DNA of 34,706 nt from NCBI GenBank assembly GCA_027366035.1, contig DAHXLK010000011.1, positions 1-34,706 of the forward strand, in the 5' to 3' direction. The DNA is from Chlamydiota bacterium. GTDB taxonomy: Bacteria; Chlamydiota; Chlamydiia; Chlamydiales; SM23-39. Of the stretch, positions 16,836-26,241 are shown piece after piece (the stretch's first letter is position 1; each line of letters begins with the position of its first letter). Under the pieces are notes generated by a model. The model had not been told where the DNA came from. It saw only the letters and a program-made list of their open reading frames with translations, and ran no database searches. The position numbers and the translations under genes are program-made.

Positions 16836-18142
16836 AAAAAACATACGATCGTATCGTCGATATACGGGGTAATTTGATCTCGGTATCGGCTGAAAATGTA
16901 AGTTTAGCCGAGATTGCGAGAGTCCATAAAAAGGATGGAAGGACGACCTATGCCCAAGTCCTTAGATTTGATAAAGATCTCGTTACTTTGCAAGTCTTTG
17001 AGTCTACTAAGGGAATTTCTACGGGAGATAAGGTTACTTTTTTAAAAAGAGAGATGCAGGCTGTTTTTTCGGATGGGATATTAGGGAGGAGGCTAAATGG
17101 GGCGGGAGAGCCTATTGATGGAGGCCCTTTTCTTCAAGGGCAGTCTGTAGATATTGGGACTCCCTCATTTAATCCGATCAAACGGGTAGTTCCCAGGGAT
17201 TTGGTGAGGACCAATATCCCCATGATCGATGTGTTTAATTGTTTAGTGAAATCACAAAAAATCCCGATATTTTCGGTAGCGGGAGAGCCCTATAACCCCC
17301 TTCTCATGCGTATTGCGAATCAGACCGATGCTGATGTGGTAATTATCGGGGGGATGGGCCTCCGTTTTGATGATTACCAGGCCTTTATGGAAAATGCTGC
17401 CAATGCCGGTTCGATGGAAAAGACGGTGATGTTCATCCACCAGGCCACGGATCCTCTTGTCGAATGCCTCCTCGTGCCGGATATGTCCCTTGCTATTGCC
17501 GAAAACTTTGCTTCCAAGGGAAAAAATGTTTTAGTTTTGCTTACCGATATGACTGCTTTTGCCGATGCGATGAAAGAGATATCGATTACGATGGATCTGA
17601 TCCCTTCTAATCGAGGATATCCCGGATCTTTATATTCCGACCTTGCCTTAAGATATGAAAAAGCTGTCGATATCGAAAATAGTGGATCGATTACCCTCCT
17701 TACCGTCACGACGATGCCGGGGGGTGATGTGACCCATCCGGTTCCCGATAATACCGGTTATATCACCGAAGGGCAGTTTTATCTACATGGAGGGAGGATA
17801 GACCCTTTTGGATCGTTATCGAGGCTCAAACAGCAGGTAATTGGCAAAGTGACCCGTGGGGATCATGGAGAGGTTGCCAATACGATGATCCGCCTTTATG
17901 CCGATTCCAAGAAGGCAAAAGAGAGGCAAGGGATGGGGTTTAAGCTTTCTAGGTGGGATGAACAGCTTCTGCTTTTTGCACATCTTTTTGAAAAGAGGCT
18001 GATGAACCTTTCGGTCAATATGTCTTTAGAAGAGGCATTAGATTATGGATGGATGACCCTTGCCGAATGTTTTACCGTTTCCGAAGTAGGGATTAAAAAA
18101 AGCTTAGCCGATAAGTATTGGCCTATTGAAGGAAAAGAGTGA
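16832..18142 (+). CDS. atpB: V-type ATP synthase subunit B
   Basis: The 436-residue non-catalytic subunit is related to A but has no P-loop: the site reads [16 protein letters not shown] near residue 150. Typical segments are [15 protein letters not shown] near 90 and [18 protein letters not shown] near 272. It alternates with A in the head and completes the nucleotide sites. Length equals the chlamydial homologue. It overlaps atpA by four bases. Confidence 0.95.
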   Translation: MKKTYDRIVDIRGNLISVSAENVSLAEIARVHKKDGRTTYAQVLRFDKDLVTLQVFESTKGISTGDKVTFLKREMQAVFSDGILGRRLNGAGEPIDGGPFLQGQSVDIGTPSFNPIKRVVPRDLVRTNIPMIDVFNCLVKSQKIPIFSVAGEPYNPLLMRIANQTDADVVIIGGMGLRFDDYQAFMENAANAGSMEKTVMFIHQATDPLVECLLVPDMSLAIAENFASKGKNVLVLLTDMTAFADAMKEISITMDLIPSNRGYPGSLYSDLALRYEKAVDIENSGSITLLTVTTMPGGDVTHPVPDNTGYITEGQFYLHGGRIDPFGSLSRLKQQVIGKVTRGDHGEVANTMIRLYADSKKAKERQGMGFKLSRWDEQLLLFAHLFEKRLMNLSVNMSLEEALDYGWMTLAECFTVSEVGIKKSLADKYWPIEGKE

Positions 18143-18729
18143 TGTTAAAGCTCACCAAATCAGAGCTTAGAGATCAGCAAAAATCTCTACAACAATTAGG
18201 ACGTTATCTACCTACCCTCCAGTTAAAAAAAACTTTGTTACAAGTTGAAGTGAATAAAACTACTACCGAGATCGAAGAGAGGAACGATCTGTGGCAAAAA
18301 GCAAGAAATGAGGTCCTTGTCTTTGCTCCTCTTTTAGTGGAAAAGGTAGAGTGTAACGTGATGCAGTATGCCGAGATTGCCCATGTCCATAAGAGATATG
18401 AAAATATTGCAGGAGTCGAAATTCCGGAATTTGAGCAGATAATTTTTCAAGATGCCGACTATTTTCTTTTTGATACCCCTCTATGGACTGATCCGGCTCT
18501 GATGCTGATAAAAAAGTTGGTCGAGGCAAAAGAGAGGGTAAAGGTGGCAGAAGAGAAAAAGCGGGCGCTAGAAAAAGAGTTGCGAGAGGTATCGATTCGA
18601 GTCAATCTTTTTGAAAAGGTCCTTATTCCAAGAGCTATGAATAATATCAAAAGGATCAAAGTTTTCTTGGGAGATCAGCAGCTTACTGCTGTGGCGCAGG
18701 CAAAAGTGGCAAAGAGAAAAAAGCGATGA
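18142..18729 (+). CDS. atpD: V-type ATP synthase subunit D
   Basis: The protein of 195 residues is almost entirely coiled-coil, with the opening LKLTKSELRDQQKSLQQL and a matching C-terminal helix, as in the central rotor shaft subunit D. I chose ATG 18142, which overlaps the atpB stop as TGATG, rather than GTG 18139 one codon earlier; GGAAAAGAG lies just upstream. The last four bases overlap atpI. Confidence 0.93.
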   Translation: MLKLTKSELRDQQKSLQQLGRYLPTLQLKKTLLQVEVNKTTTEIEERNDLWQKARNEVLVFAPLLVEKVECNVMQYAEIAHVHKRYENIAGVEIPEFEQIIFQDADYFLFDTPLWTDPALMLIKKLVEAKERVKVAEEKKRALEKELREVSIRVNLFEKVLIPRAMNNIKRIKVFLGDQQLTAVAQAKVAKRKKR

Positions 18730-20624
18730 TTATCGATCTTCATAAATACCTCATTTATGGAGTGAAAAGAGATCTTGAAGCATTTTTCAATGAAGCTCAA
18801 GAAAATGGTTTTATCGAATTCATCCACCTTTCGAAAAAAAAGATAGAGCTCTCGTCTAATCTACAAAAACTTTTGACGGCTATTAAGATTTTAAAGAAAA
18901 AAGAGGCGATTTCTAAAGACGTAACCCCTGCTATTTCTGTAGCAGCTATTGCCGACCAGGTGATCCATGATTCGGAAACCCTCACTCGTCTCTATGAAGA
19001 AAAGAGGCTCCTTGCCGTCGAAGCGGTACGGATTGCCCCTCTTGGTAATTTTTCCGAAGAAGATGTGTCGTATCTTCAAAAAATGGGAAAGAGAACTCTA
19101 CAATTTTTTTGTAGGAAAACCGGCAAAAAGCAGTCTTTACACCTTCCTTCCGAGGTACTCTATGTAGCTACCGAATATGATCTGGACTATTTTGTGGCGA
19201 TTAATAAAGAGCGCAAGGTCTACCCCGGGATGATCGAGCTTATCGTAGAAAAACCTATAGGACAGATCCTTGCCCATCTCGATCTGGTGAACAGTCAGAT
19301 TTTAAAATTTGAACACGATCTGAAAGCCCATACCGCCTACCTTCCTTTTTTGCAAGAGGCCCTTTTAGATGAGTTAAATACCCACCATCTTATCAGTGCC
19401 AAAAAAGAGGCCTCCCGTCCAATGGAAGGGGTCTTTGCGGTGGAGGCTTGGATTCCTAAGACAAAAATACAAAAGATGTATCAGTTAATTGAGCCTTTTG
19501 CGATATCTTTTGAACCGGTGAAAGTAGAGCCTTTTGATGTAAAGCCTACCTACATGAAAAATAGAGGGCTCGCCAAAATGGGAGAAGATATCGTCAATAT
19601 CTATGACATCCCAAGTGCTACCGACAAAGATCCTTCCCCTTGGCTCATCTTTTTTTTCCCCCTCTTTTTTTCTATGATTGTCTCTGATGCGGGATATGGA
19701 GCTGTCTACCTACTATTTTCTCTGTGGTTGAAGAAAAAGTTTTCTAAAGCTACAGGAATAGTAAAACGCTTGATCCATCTAACTTTTTTCCTTTCTATTT
19801 TTTGCATTGGCTGGGGGGTATGTGTCGCCTCTTTTTTTGGAATAGAAATTAGTCCTAATAATCCATATAAAAATCTTTCTCCTCTTCATTATTTAGCTCA
19901 AAAAAAGGCGGAGCATCACATGAAATATGCTGATGAGGTCTACCAAGATATCCTCTATGAAATTCCTGGTGCCGTCGAAGCGGCTACGCCTCATGCGCTT
20001 TTTCTACAGGCAGTGGATAAAGAAGGCAATTACAAACTTTTAAATGATTTTTATAACAGCCTCTTGTTAGAGATCTCTTTGTTAGTAGGGATGATCCATA
20101 TTATCCTCTCTTTTTTACGACATCTTTTTCGCAATTGGGCAGGGGCGGGATGGATCCTTTTCATCATTGGGGGTTATTTTTTCTTTCCATCGATATTGAA
20201 GGCGACGACGTTAGTCAATATCATGGGATGGGTGCCTAAATCGATAGCTTATCCTATTGGAAAAGAGTTAGTGTACTGGGGAATTACCCTTGCATCTTTG
20301 TTGGCTTTGATTCAGAAAAAGTGGCTTGGTCTATTAGAGCCGATGAATGCTATCCAAGTATTTTCTGACATTCTCTCCTATTTACGCCTCTACGCCCTAG
20401 CACTGGCTAGCATTATCATGGCTCAAACGTTTAATAAAATGGGGATGGAGGCGGGGATAGTATTTGGAGCTTTTATTATTCTCGTAGGGCATTCTATCAA
20501 CTGCCTACTTACCATTATGGGCGGAGTCATCCATGGCCTTCGTCTCAATTTTTTGGAGTGGTATCGTTACTGTTTTGAAGGTGGGGGAAGGATGTTTAAC
20601 CCTTTAAGAAATTTAAAAAAATAA
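18726..20624 (+). CDS. atpI: V-type ATP synthase subunit I (ion-channel stator)
   Basis: The 632-residue protein has a soluble N-terminal half (about 1-300, dumbbell arm that binds the stalks) and a membrane half with about seven or eight helices beginning at WLIFFFPLFFSMIVSDAGYG near 303. The motif LSYLRLYALALA near residue 551 holds the conserved Arg that faces the proteolipid ring and drives ion exchange. Length matches chlamydial AtpI. Confidence 0.94.
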   Translation: MIIDLHKYLIYGVKRDLEAFFNEAQENGFIEFIHLSKKKIELSSNLQKLLTAIKILKKKEAISKDVTPAISVAAIADQVIHDSETLTRLYEEKRLLAVEAVRIAPLGNFSEEDVSYLQKMGKRTLQFFCRKTGKKQSLHLPSEVLYVATEYDLDYFVAINKERKVYPGMIELIVEKPIGQILAHLDLVNSQILKFEHDLKAHTAYLPFLQEALLDELNTHHLISAKKEASRPMEGVFAVEAWIPKTKIQKMYQLIEPFAISFEPVKVEPFDVKPTYMKNRGLAKMGEDIVNIYDIPSATDKDPSPWLIFFFPLFFSMIVSDAGYGAVYLLFSLWLKKKFSKATGIVKRLIHLTFFLSIFCIGWGVCVASFFGIEISPNNPYKNLSPLHYLAQKKAEHHMKYADEVYQDILYEIPGAVEAATPHALFLQAVDKEGNYKLLNDFYNSLLLEISLLVGMIHIILSFLRHLFRNWAGAGWILFIIGGYFFFPSILKATTLVNIMGWVPKSIAYPIGKELVYWGITLASLLALIQKKWLGLLEPMNAIQVFSDILSYLRLYALALASIIMAQTFNKMGMEAGIVFGAFIILVGHSINCLLTIMGGVIHGLRLNFLEWYRYCFEGGGRMFNPLRNLKK

Positions 20625-20634
20625 TGGAGTAGAT

Positions 20635-21090
20635 ATGGATCCGGAAAATGTGAAGGAAGCAGCTAGTCTGATAGGGAATATTGGGCCGGCAATTGTCTTA
20701 GGCTTAGGGTGTTTAGGGAGTTCTATTGGCTGTGGTATTGCCGGTATGGCCTCTCATGGAGTGATGAGTCGGGTAGAAGAAGGGCATGGAAAATTTATCG
20801 GTATGTCGGCGATTCCTGCATCGCAATCGATTTATGGTTTTGTCCTTATGGTATTGATGAAAAATAGTATCGAAAGGGGTGACGTATCACCTACGGCGGC
20901 CATCGGCATTGCTCTTTTTGCCGGTATTGCGATTATGGCCTCTTCGATTTATCAAGGTAAATGTGCGGCAACGGCGATTCAAGCAACGGCTAAACAGCCG
21001 GCTATCTTTGGTAAAGCGTCGGCGGCATTGGGTATCGTAGAATCATTTGCGATTTTTGCCTTTATCTTTACTCTATTGATAATTAAATAA
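20635..21090 (+). CDS. atpK: V-type ATP synthase proteolipid subunit K
   Basis: The 151-residue protein is a duplicated hairpin with four membrane helices. Only the second hairpin has the ion-binding carboxylate, Glu136 (GIVESFAIFAF). The first has Gln64 (PASQSIYGF), and Gln107 lies in IYQGKC. In the Enterococcus hirae NtpK ring the equivalent positions (Thr64, Gln65, Gln110, Glu139, with Tyr68) bind Na+. Here Ser63, Gln64, Tyr67, Gln107 and Glu136 line up, which suggests Na+ binding. It is the last gene, followed by a repeat element that fills the gap to the convergent T3SS operon. Confidence 0.94.
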   Translation: MDPENVKEAASLIGNIGPAIVLGLGCLGSSIGCGIAGMASHGVMSRVEEGHGKFIGMSAIPASQSIYGFVLMVLMKNSIERGDVSPTAAIGIALFAGIAIMASSIYQGKCAATAIQATAKQPAIFGKASAALGIVESFAIFAFIFTLLIIK

Positions 21091-21132
21091 ATCGAAACAG
21101 TGATATTGCCACCTTTTTCTAGCCACTGAGAA

Positions 21133-21298
21133 GGGACTGTTAAAATCTTTAGCTTTGCCGTTAAAATTTGAGCCTTGCAAAGTCGGTTTGATTTTTTTGA
21201 AAGTGACATATCCTACCAAGGTATAGGCACTTTTAAAAAGATCAAATCCGGGGAAGCAAGGGTAAAATTTTAACCAAATGGGAGATCGAAACAGTCCC
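21133..21298 (+). repeat. Dispersed palindromic repeat between convergent operons
   Basis: This 166-bp copy has outer gggactgtt/aacagtccc ends, with some mismatch further in. The inner palindrome is strong: cggtttgattttttt and gaaagtg face cacttttaaaaagatcaaat and ccg. The whole element could fold as one long hairpin with a loop around cctaccaaggtatagg. It ends two bases before the cdsQ stop. No target duplication is visible. Confidence 0.9.
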
Positions 21299-21299
21299 A

Positions 21300-22415
21300 T
21301 TATCCCCATTCGAGAATTCTTATGCCCAGTGTATCGCCAATGAAAAGAAGTTCGCCTTTGCCGACTTGTTTCCCATTAATGCTTAAAATGGCGGCATCAC
21401 CCGGATGTGTCGGAAGCTCTAGGAGGTTTCCTTTTTCTAGTTTTAAGAGTTTATCCAAAGTAATAGGGACTTTTGCAATTTCTATGTGAAGAGTTAGGGG
21501 AATTTCCCGTAAAGAGGCGGGGGATTTTTCTTCTATAGACCCATTTTCTTCTTCTAGAATGAATTCTTCTTCAGGTTTTTCTTGCATAACCTCTTCTTCA
21601 TTTGCAAAATCACCAATTTCTACTTGGCGATTTTTGATGCCGGTTTGAAAGAGGGGGTAGCCCTGTAGATACAGGGTCCCGCTTCCCAGCTGCCGGTGGG
21701 GATTGTAGCTTATTTCATCCGGGAGGATAAAATCACCCCCTTTTACTTTCAAAAGTTCTTTACTTGAAAGGGTAACCGACCCTACTTTCACTCTTAAACG
21801 AAGCTCATAGTTATTCGCAAGTTCTGAAATAGCTGGGGAAGGGGGCATCTTGCTAACATATTCTTGCCAATTTCTTTGAAAAGTAGAAGAAAGGACAAGT
21901 TTTCCCCATACCGATCCTTGAGGGAGGGAGATTTGGATGTCTTGAGCAAGTAAGGAAGCCTCTATAGGATCACTTGTTGTCAACTTCAAAGTGATGTCTT
22001 TGTAAAAAGGGAGATTTTGTAACGCATCCATCGCTTGAAGGACTAAGAAATGATAGAACCCCTCTAGGAGAATTTCAGAGGAAAAACCATTCTTTTTCTC
22101 TGAAGTAAGGAGCCATGTGGTTAGCTGTAAGACATCTTTTTTCCCCATGACCCATAGCCCTTCTCCTCCAATCGGAGAAGCGGTAAAAGCAATGGATATC
22201 GCCTCTCCCATTCCATCCGGCAGCTCTTCTTTTTTTATCCACTTTCTATCTTTGGGGTGGATTTGTAGGTGGGGGGTTTTTAGCTGCTGTTGTAGATGGC
22301 TAGCAAAGTGACTCCAATCAAATGAGGTTCCTAAAAGGGGGGTGTTGTCAAGTTCGGCAATCGCCGATTCTATTTTTCGAAGCCAGGAATAGGGTCTATT
22401 ATTTATTGGTTTCAT
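21300..22415 (-). CDS. cdsQ: T3SS C-ring protein CdsQ (SctQ)
   Basis: The 371-residue protein has two SpoA-type regions: a first near residues 210-270 (LRLRVKVGSVTLSSKELL) and a second at the C-terminus, near 305-370 (LHIEIAKVPITLDKLLKLEKG), related to FliN/FliM. SctQ builds the cytosolic sorting platform that receives substrates and contacts the ATPase through the stator. Its length fits CT672. It is the last gene of the operon and overlaps cdsP by 17 bases. Confidence 0.9.
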   Translation of the reverse strand: MKPINNRPYSWLRKIESAIAELDNTPLLGTSFDWSHFASHLQQQLKTPHLQIHPKDRKWIKKEELPDGMGEAISIAFTASPIGGEGLWVMGKKDVLQLTTWLLTSEKKNGFSSEILLEGFYHFLVLQAMDALQNLPFYKDITLKLTTSDPIEASLLAQDIQISLPQGSVWGKLVLSSTFQRNWQEYVSKMPPSPAISELANNYELRLRVKVGSVTLSSKELLKVKGGDFILPDEISYNPHRQLGSGTLYLQGYPLFQTGIKNRQVEIGDFANEEEVMQEKPEEEFILEEENGSIEEKSPASLREIPLTLHIEIAKVPITLDKLLKLEKGNLLELPTHPGDAAILSINGKQVGKGELLFIGDTLGIRILEWG

Positions 22416-23754
22416 TGCCGAAATCTGATTTGGTTTGCGTACTTCCTTTTCTTCTAAATAGAGGCCTTTCGGGGGAATAGGTTGCTTCGATCCTCCCTAT
22501 CTTAAAGTTAAATTTTTCATTTTCAAAAGCAGCTACCAAGTTGGGGATGTTTTGGTGGAAAAGGTCGACAGCTTGTGTCGATCCTCGTAGCTGGATGTTA
22601 AAAGAATCAGGGGCGGTAGCATAACGCTGCAAGGTGATGACCGAGCCAAAAAAGACAGAGTGTTGAAAAGCCGATGAGTTGAGGACCACCTCGGTTTGGG
22701 TAATGCCGGGTGGAGTAGTCATGATTAGGATCGTCCCAACCATTTGAGTAAAGAGATGTTGTACTTCAGGGCGGATATAAGAACTTACGGGGGTTGTAAG
22801 CGATTGAGCTTGTGAAGCTATTTGAGAAGTAAATGGTTGCATCTGCGATTGTAAAGGAGCTTCTACTTCCTTCGGAGAAGGGGATTTTTTTTCTCCCCCC
22901 TTTTCCCCTATATCTAAAATTGTGATAGGAGCATAGATGCCGGTAGCTTCAAAAGTCTCCCTCTTTTCTCCTTCTCTTTTACCTTTTTCTTGAATAGGAT
23001 GATCCGGCATCTTTTTTTCTTTTCTCCCTGTGTTTAAAGTATGGATAGGAGGATAGATGTCGTTAGCTTTAGAAGATTTCTTTTTTTTCTCTGTTTTTCT
23101 TTCCCCTTTTCCTTGAATAGGCCTATAGGGAATCTTTTTTTCTTTTTTTTCAGGGGGCTGCACCTCCTGCTCTAGGATTTCTCTTTTTCCTCCCTTCTTT
23201 GTGGAAATCTCCTTTTCCTGTGCATGCATAAGAGGTGTTAGGGATATTTCTTCCTCCTGTACTCCATCCTTTCGCATTTTCACCTTTTCCCCCATCTCTT
23301 TTCCTTGCACAGCTGCAAAAGGGCCCTTTTCCTTTTTTTCTTTTTTTCTTTTGACTTCGACTTCTTTTTCTGTCTTTGTAGCGGAAATTTCTGTAGTTTG
23401 CTCTTGCCAGAAGGCTTGTGCCGTAGGGAGCTTTTTAGATTCGGCCTCATTGAAAGAAGGGGGAGAGGCGACGGTAGAAGGTTCAGGAGAACCATATTCC
23501 GGATCGATACCTTCTACAGACGCCCTTCCAAAGATGTCTTTAGAAGAGTTTGTGAAATCAAGCTCATAAGGAGAAGCAGCTTTGAAATTAGGCTCTGTTT
23601 GAGCCTTTTCCTTTTTTTTCTTTCTTTGGTCGACATCCGCTTCACTCACCTCTTCGACAACCATCAACTTATGAAAACGATCTTTGTCCGGAATTTTTTT
23701 CTCTTCCCTTTTTTCAGGGTGGGGCCCTGACGGACCCGTACGTTGGACGTTCAT
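22399..23754 (-). CDS. cdsP: T3SS needle-length ruler / specificity switch CdsP (SctP)
   Basis: The 451-residue protein has a low-complexity Lys/Glu/Pro-rich N-terminal two thirds and a folded C-terminal domain (about 330-440). The fold is FliK/YscP-like in place, with VQHLFTQMVGTILIMTTPPG and FNIQLRGSTQAVDLFHQNIP. SctP proteins measure the needle and switch export from early to late substrates. It is much longer than the roughly 280 residues I recall for CT671. The extra length includes imperfect repeats, with KKIPYRPIQGKG and IYPPIHTLNTG near 208-237 repeated as KKMPDHPIQEKG and IYAPITILDIG near 248-280, and a weaker unit near 143. The start overlaps the cdsO stop by four bases. Confidence 0.82.
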   Translation of the reverse strand: MNVQRTGPSGPHPEKREEKKIPDKDRFHKLMVVEEVSEADVDQRKKKKEKAQTEPNFKAASPYELDFTNSSKDIFGRASVEGIDPEYGSPEPSTVASPPSFNEAESKKLPTAQAFWQEQTTEISATKTEKEVEVKRKKEKKEKGPFAAVQGKEMGEKVKMRKDGVQEEEISLTPLMHAQEKEISTKKGGKREILEQEVQPPEKKEKKIPYRPIQGKGERKTEKKKKSSKANDIYPPIHTLNTGRKEKKMPDHPIQEKGKREGEKRETFEATGIYAPITILDIGEKGGEKKSPSPKEVEAPLQSQMQPFTSQIASQAQSLTTPVSSYIRPEVQHLFTQMVGTILIMTTPPGITQTEVVLNSSAFQHSVFFGSVITLQRYATAPDSFNIQLRGSTQAVDLFHQNIPNLVAAFENEKFNFKIGRIEATYSPERPLFRRKGSTQTKSDFGNETNK

Positions 23755-24266
23755 TGATGCTCCTTTTGTTTTTTTGTCTCTTTGTTCAAGCGGGTAGTTC
23801 CCATAGAACCAAGTTCATCTTGCTCTACCCCCTCTTTTTGGTTAGCGAAATAACGGACCTCTTTTTCCCACTCTTTCTTATGTATCTGCAGCTTTTCCAC
23901 ATCTTTTTGCTTTTGAAAGAGGTCCGTTTTGGCAATTTCTACTTGTTTAGTAGCAAAAGAGACATTTTTCCCTTGCTCGGTCACTTTTTTTTGCTTAGCG
24001 ATCAATTTTTCTTCGACAACTTTTAAATAACGCTTCATCTCTTGGATCTTACCGGAGGTAGTCCCCGTATCCATCTCTTTCCTCAGTTTGGTCAACTTAT
24101 CGGTTTTGTGTTTCAATACTTCATTTCTCTCACTTTCTAGTACTTTTAATTTTTCTTCCTCTTTGGCTAAGAGGGCTTTTTTCTCTTCTAAAATTTTGAC
24201 GGCGCCATCATAACGTTTTTTTTTGATTGTCATGAGCTGTTCTAAAGGATAGTTTAAAGGATCCAT
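23751..24266 (-). CDS. cdsO: T3SS ATPase stalk protein CdsO (SctO)
   Basis: The 171-residue protein is nearly all heptad-rich helix, with basic and acidic residues throughout (RYDGAVKILEEKKALLAKEE near 19-38, then KLIAKQKKVTEQGKN). This is the YscO/FliJ-type antiparallel coiled coil that penetrates the ATPase hexamer and binds chaperones. Position between cdsN and cdsP and length match CT670. Confidence 0.88.
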   Translation of the reverse strand: MDPLNYPLEQLMTIKKKRYDGAVKILEEKKALLAKEEEKLKVLESERNEVLKHKTDKLTKLRKEMDTGTTSGKIQEMKRYLKVVEEKLIAKQKKVTEQGKNVSFATKQVEIAKTDLFQKQKDVEKLQIHKKEWEKEVRYFANQKEGVEQDELGSMGTTRLNKETKKQKEHQ

Positions 24267-24275
24267 GGTATCTTT

Positions 24276-25592
24276 TTAGCGGAAAAGGTTTTTCAGCTGT
24301 TGTAGTGTCTCCTGAAAGGAGGACTTCTCCTCTATCCGCTGTCTTAAGAAGGTATTTACCTTATCGTTGTATTTGATGGCAAAGTCTGCGTCTCTATCTG
24401 CACCCGGCTTGTATTCGCCGATGCGAATTAAAAGCTCATTTTTCTTATAGTTAGCAAGGACATATCTTAATTTTGCGATAAGATCTTGATGGGTTTTATC
24501 AGTAATGGAGGTGAGGATACGGGTAATCGAGCTTAAAATATCGATGGCCGGATAGTGGTTTTTAGCAGCTAGCTCAGAGGAGAGGACGATATGCCCATCT
24601 AGTATCGACCTCGTCTCATCTGCAATTGGTTCGTTGAGATCATCGCCTGCTACTAAGATGGTATAAAAAGCGGTAATCGATCCTTTGTCCGAATTGCCCG
24701 ACCTTTCGAGAAGTTTGGGTAGGGTGGCGAAGACCGAAGGGGTATAGCCGGCCCTTGCCGGCGGCTCTCCGGCGGCAAGGCCAATTTCTCTAAGAGCCCT
24801 AGCATAACGGGTGATCGAGTCCATCATCAAAATGACCGATTTACCTTGCGAGCGAAAATATTCGGCGATCGCGGTACCTACATATGCGGCGTTGATCCTA
24901 AGCTGTGGGGCCTGATCGGAGGTGGAGACGACCACTACCGATCGTTTCATCCCCTCCTCTCCAAGATCGTTGATCAAAAATTCTCTTACCTCTCTTCCCC
25001 TTTCTCCAATAAGGGAGATGACGTTGACATCGGCTACGGCATTTCTTGCAATCATCCCCAAAAGGGTCGACTTTCCTACTCCTGCCGCTGAAAATATCCC
25101 CACCCGTTGCCCTTTGCCACAGGGGAGGACGCCGTCGATCGATTTGATCCCTACCGAAATGGGCTGAGTGATAACCGCCCTTTGTAAAGGATTGGGTGGA
25201 GGGTTGATAACGGGGAAGACCTCCTCTACTTCCAAAGGACCTTTGGAAGAGAGGTCCATAGCCTCACCAATACCGTTTAGGATCCGTCCCAACAATTTGG
25301 GCCCTACTTTGATGTGTAGAGGCATCTTCAGGGGGATCACTTCAGAGGAGGGGCCGATTCCTTTCATTTCTCCAAGAGGAGAGAGGAAGACCTCGTCTTT
25401 AGTAAAGCCAACTACTTCGGCAACTAAGGGTTCGGTAGATCGTTTGATGAGGCAAATTTCTCCTAATTTTACCTGAGGGATTACCGCTTTTAAAAGGGTC
25501 CCAACAGCTTCGGTAATTCTCCCATGTACTGTGGTAAGCTCCACTTCTTCTAAGTGGTTGATAAGCTTATCCAAAGAAGGGTGATTATCCAT
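24276..25592 (-). CDS. cdsN: T3SS ATPase CdsN (SctN)
   Basis: The ATPase (438 residues from the chosen start) has an N-terminal barrel, a P-loop FSAAGVGKSTLL near residues 165-176, GERGREVREF, MMDSITRYARALREIGLAAG near 255-275 and EPPARAGYTPSVFATLPKLLERSG, all signatures of the flagellar/T3SS ATPases. It unfolds substrates and strips chaperones at the base of the apparatus. The open frame extends 18 codons further to 25646, but that would overlap the CT668-like gene by 50 bases. ATG 25592 lies four bases after that gene's stop and gives a length close to CT669. Confidence 0.95.
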   Translation of the reverse strand: MDNHPSLDKLINHLEEVELTTVHGRITEAVGTLLKAVIPQVKLGEICLIKRSTEPLVAEVVGFTKDEVFLSPLGEMKGIGPSSEVIPLKMPLHIKVGPKLLGRILNGIGEAMDLSSKGPLEVEEVFPVINPPPNPLQRAVITQPISVGIKSIDGVLPCGKGQRVGIFSAAGVGKSTLLGMIARNAVADVNVISLIGERGREVREFLINDLGEEGMKRSVVVVSTSDQAPQLRINAAYVGTAIAEYFRSQGKSVILMMDSITRYARALREIGLAAGEPPARAGYTPSVFATLPKLLERSGNSDKGSITAFYTILVAGDDLNEPIADETRSILDGHIVLSSELAAKNHYPAIDILSSITRILTSITDKTHQDLIAKLRYVLANYKKNELLIRIGEYKPGADRDADFAIKYNDKVNTFLRQRIEEKSSFQETLQQLKNLFR

Positions 25593-25596
25593 AGAG

Positions 25597-26235
25597 TTAG
25601 ATCTGCAGTTGCATGAATTTGTTAGAGATATCGACGACTTTTCCAAGTAAAGTGGAGGAATATTCCAACTCTTGCTGTGCCTGGGAGAGTTGCACCTGCA
25701 ATATAAGGAGTTCGCCGGGGTTGATCTCTCCTGTTTTGGTGCTGAGTATTTGCAAGCGATCTTTAGCGGCGATTAATTGATTTTGCCCATCGGTTAAAAA
25801 GGCTAAAAAGCGGGTCACAGGGCCGGCTTGTGATGAGGGGATAGAGGCTTCTGGCAGTTCGACCCCCATCCGTTTATTGGCAGCTTTGAGATAATCGTTA
25901 GCATTTTCTAGTTTGTTTTGTAAAAGATTTTGATCGCTCCTTCTCACCTTTAAGTTTGGGTTGGCAGTGAGGGTTTTTTGCATAGTATGGATATGCCCCT
26001 GTGTCGTATCTGTCTGGGAGATGAGAGCGTTAACCGTAGCTTTTGGGGTTTGTATATTGCCGGGAGTTATTACATCCATTGGAGTGACGCCGCTAGGAGT
26101 GGTCGTGGCCGGGGGGGTAGATGGACCTTCTTCCATCAAGTTTTGAAATTTGGTCTGATCGGGTCTAGCAGTGGCACTTTCCGTTTCTGGGGCTCGATAG
26201 GGTTCGATTGGATTAAGACCTTCTGGATCAGGCAT
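25597..26235 (-). CDS. T3SS operon protein, CT668-like
   Basis: The 212-residue protein has a Pro/Thr-rich N-terminal third (TPPATTTPSGVTPMD near 40-54) and a helical C-terminal part (SQAQQELEYSSTLLGKVVDI near 185-204). The C-terminal end has the small-helix pattern of inner rod or needle-type proteins (SctI), which fits a place between the CdsG-like protein and the ATPase. That role is inference. It matches CT668 in position and approximate length. Confidence 0.75.
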   Translation of the reverse strand: MPDPEGLNPIEPYRAPETESATARPDQTKFQNLMEEGPSTPPATTTPSGVTPMDVITPGNIQTPKATVNALISQTDTTQGHIHTMQKTLTANPNLKVRRSDQNLLQNKLENANDYLKAANKRMGVELPEASIPSSQAGPVTRFLAFLTDGQNQLIAAKDRLQILSTKTGEINPGELLILQVQLSQAQQELEYSSTLLGKVVDISNKFMQLQI

Positions 26236-26241
26236 ATTCTT

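Noticed and set aside
21133..21298. Repeat between the convergent operons as a dedicated bidirectional terminator
   Set aside because: It can fold into a hairpin and might stop transcription, but identical elements occur at codirectional and divergent sites, so termination is not its defining role.
23305..23730. Open frame of 141 codons antisense to cdsP, rich in Phe and Leu
   Set aside because: It is the complement of Lys/Glu-rich codons, which reads as Phe/Leu/Ser; composition and place show it is a shadow.
25593..25646. Extended N-terminus of CdsN (start at 25646)
   Set aside because: It would overlap the CT668-like gene by 50 bases and adds a Ser/Asn/Cys-rich stretch unlike SctN starts; ATG 25592 fits operon spacing.
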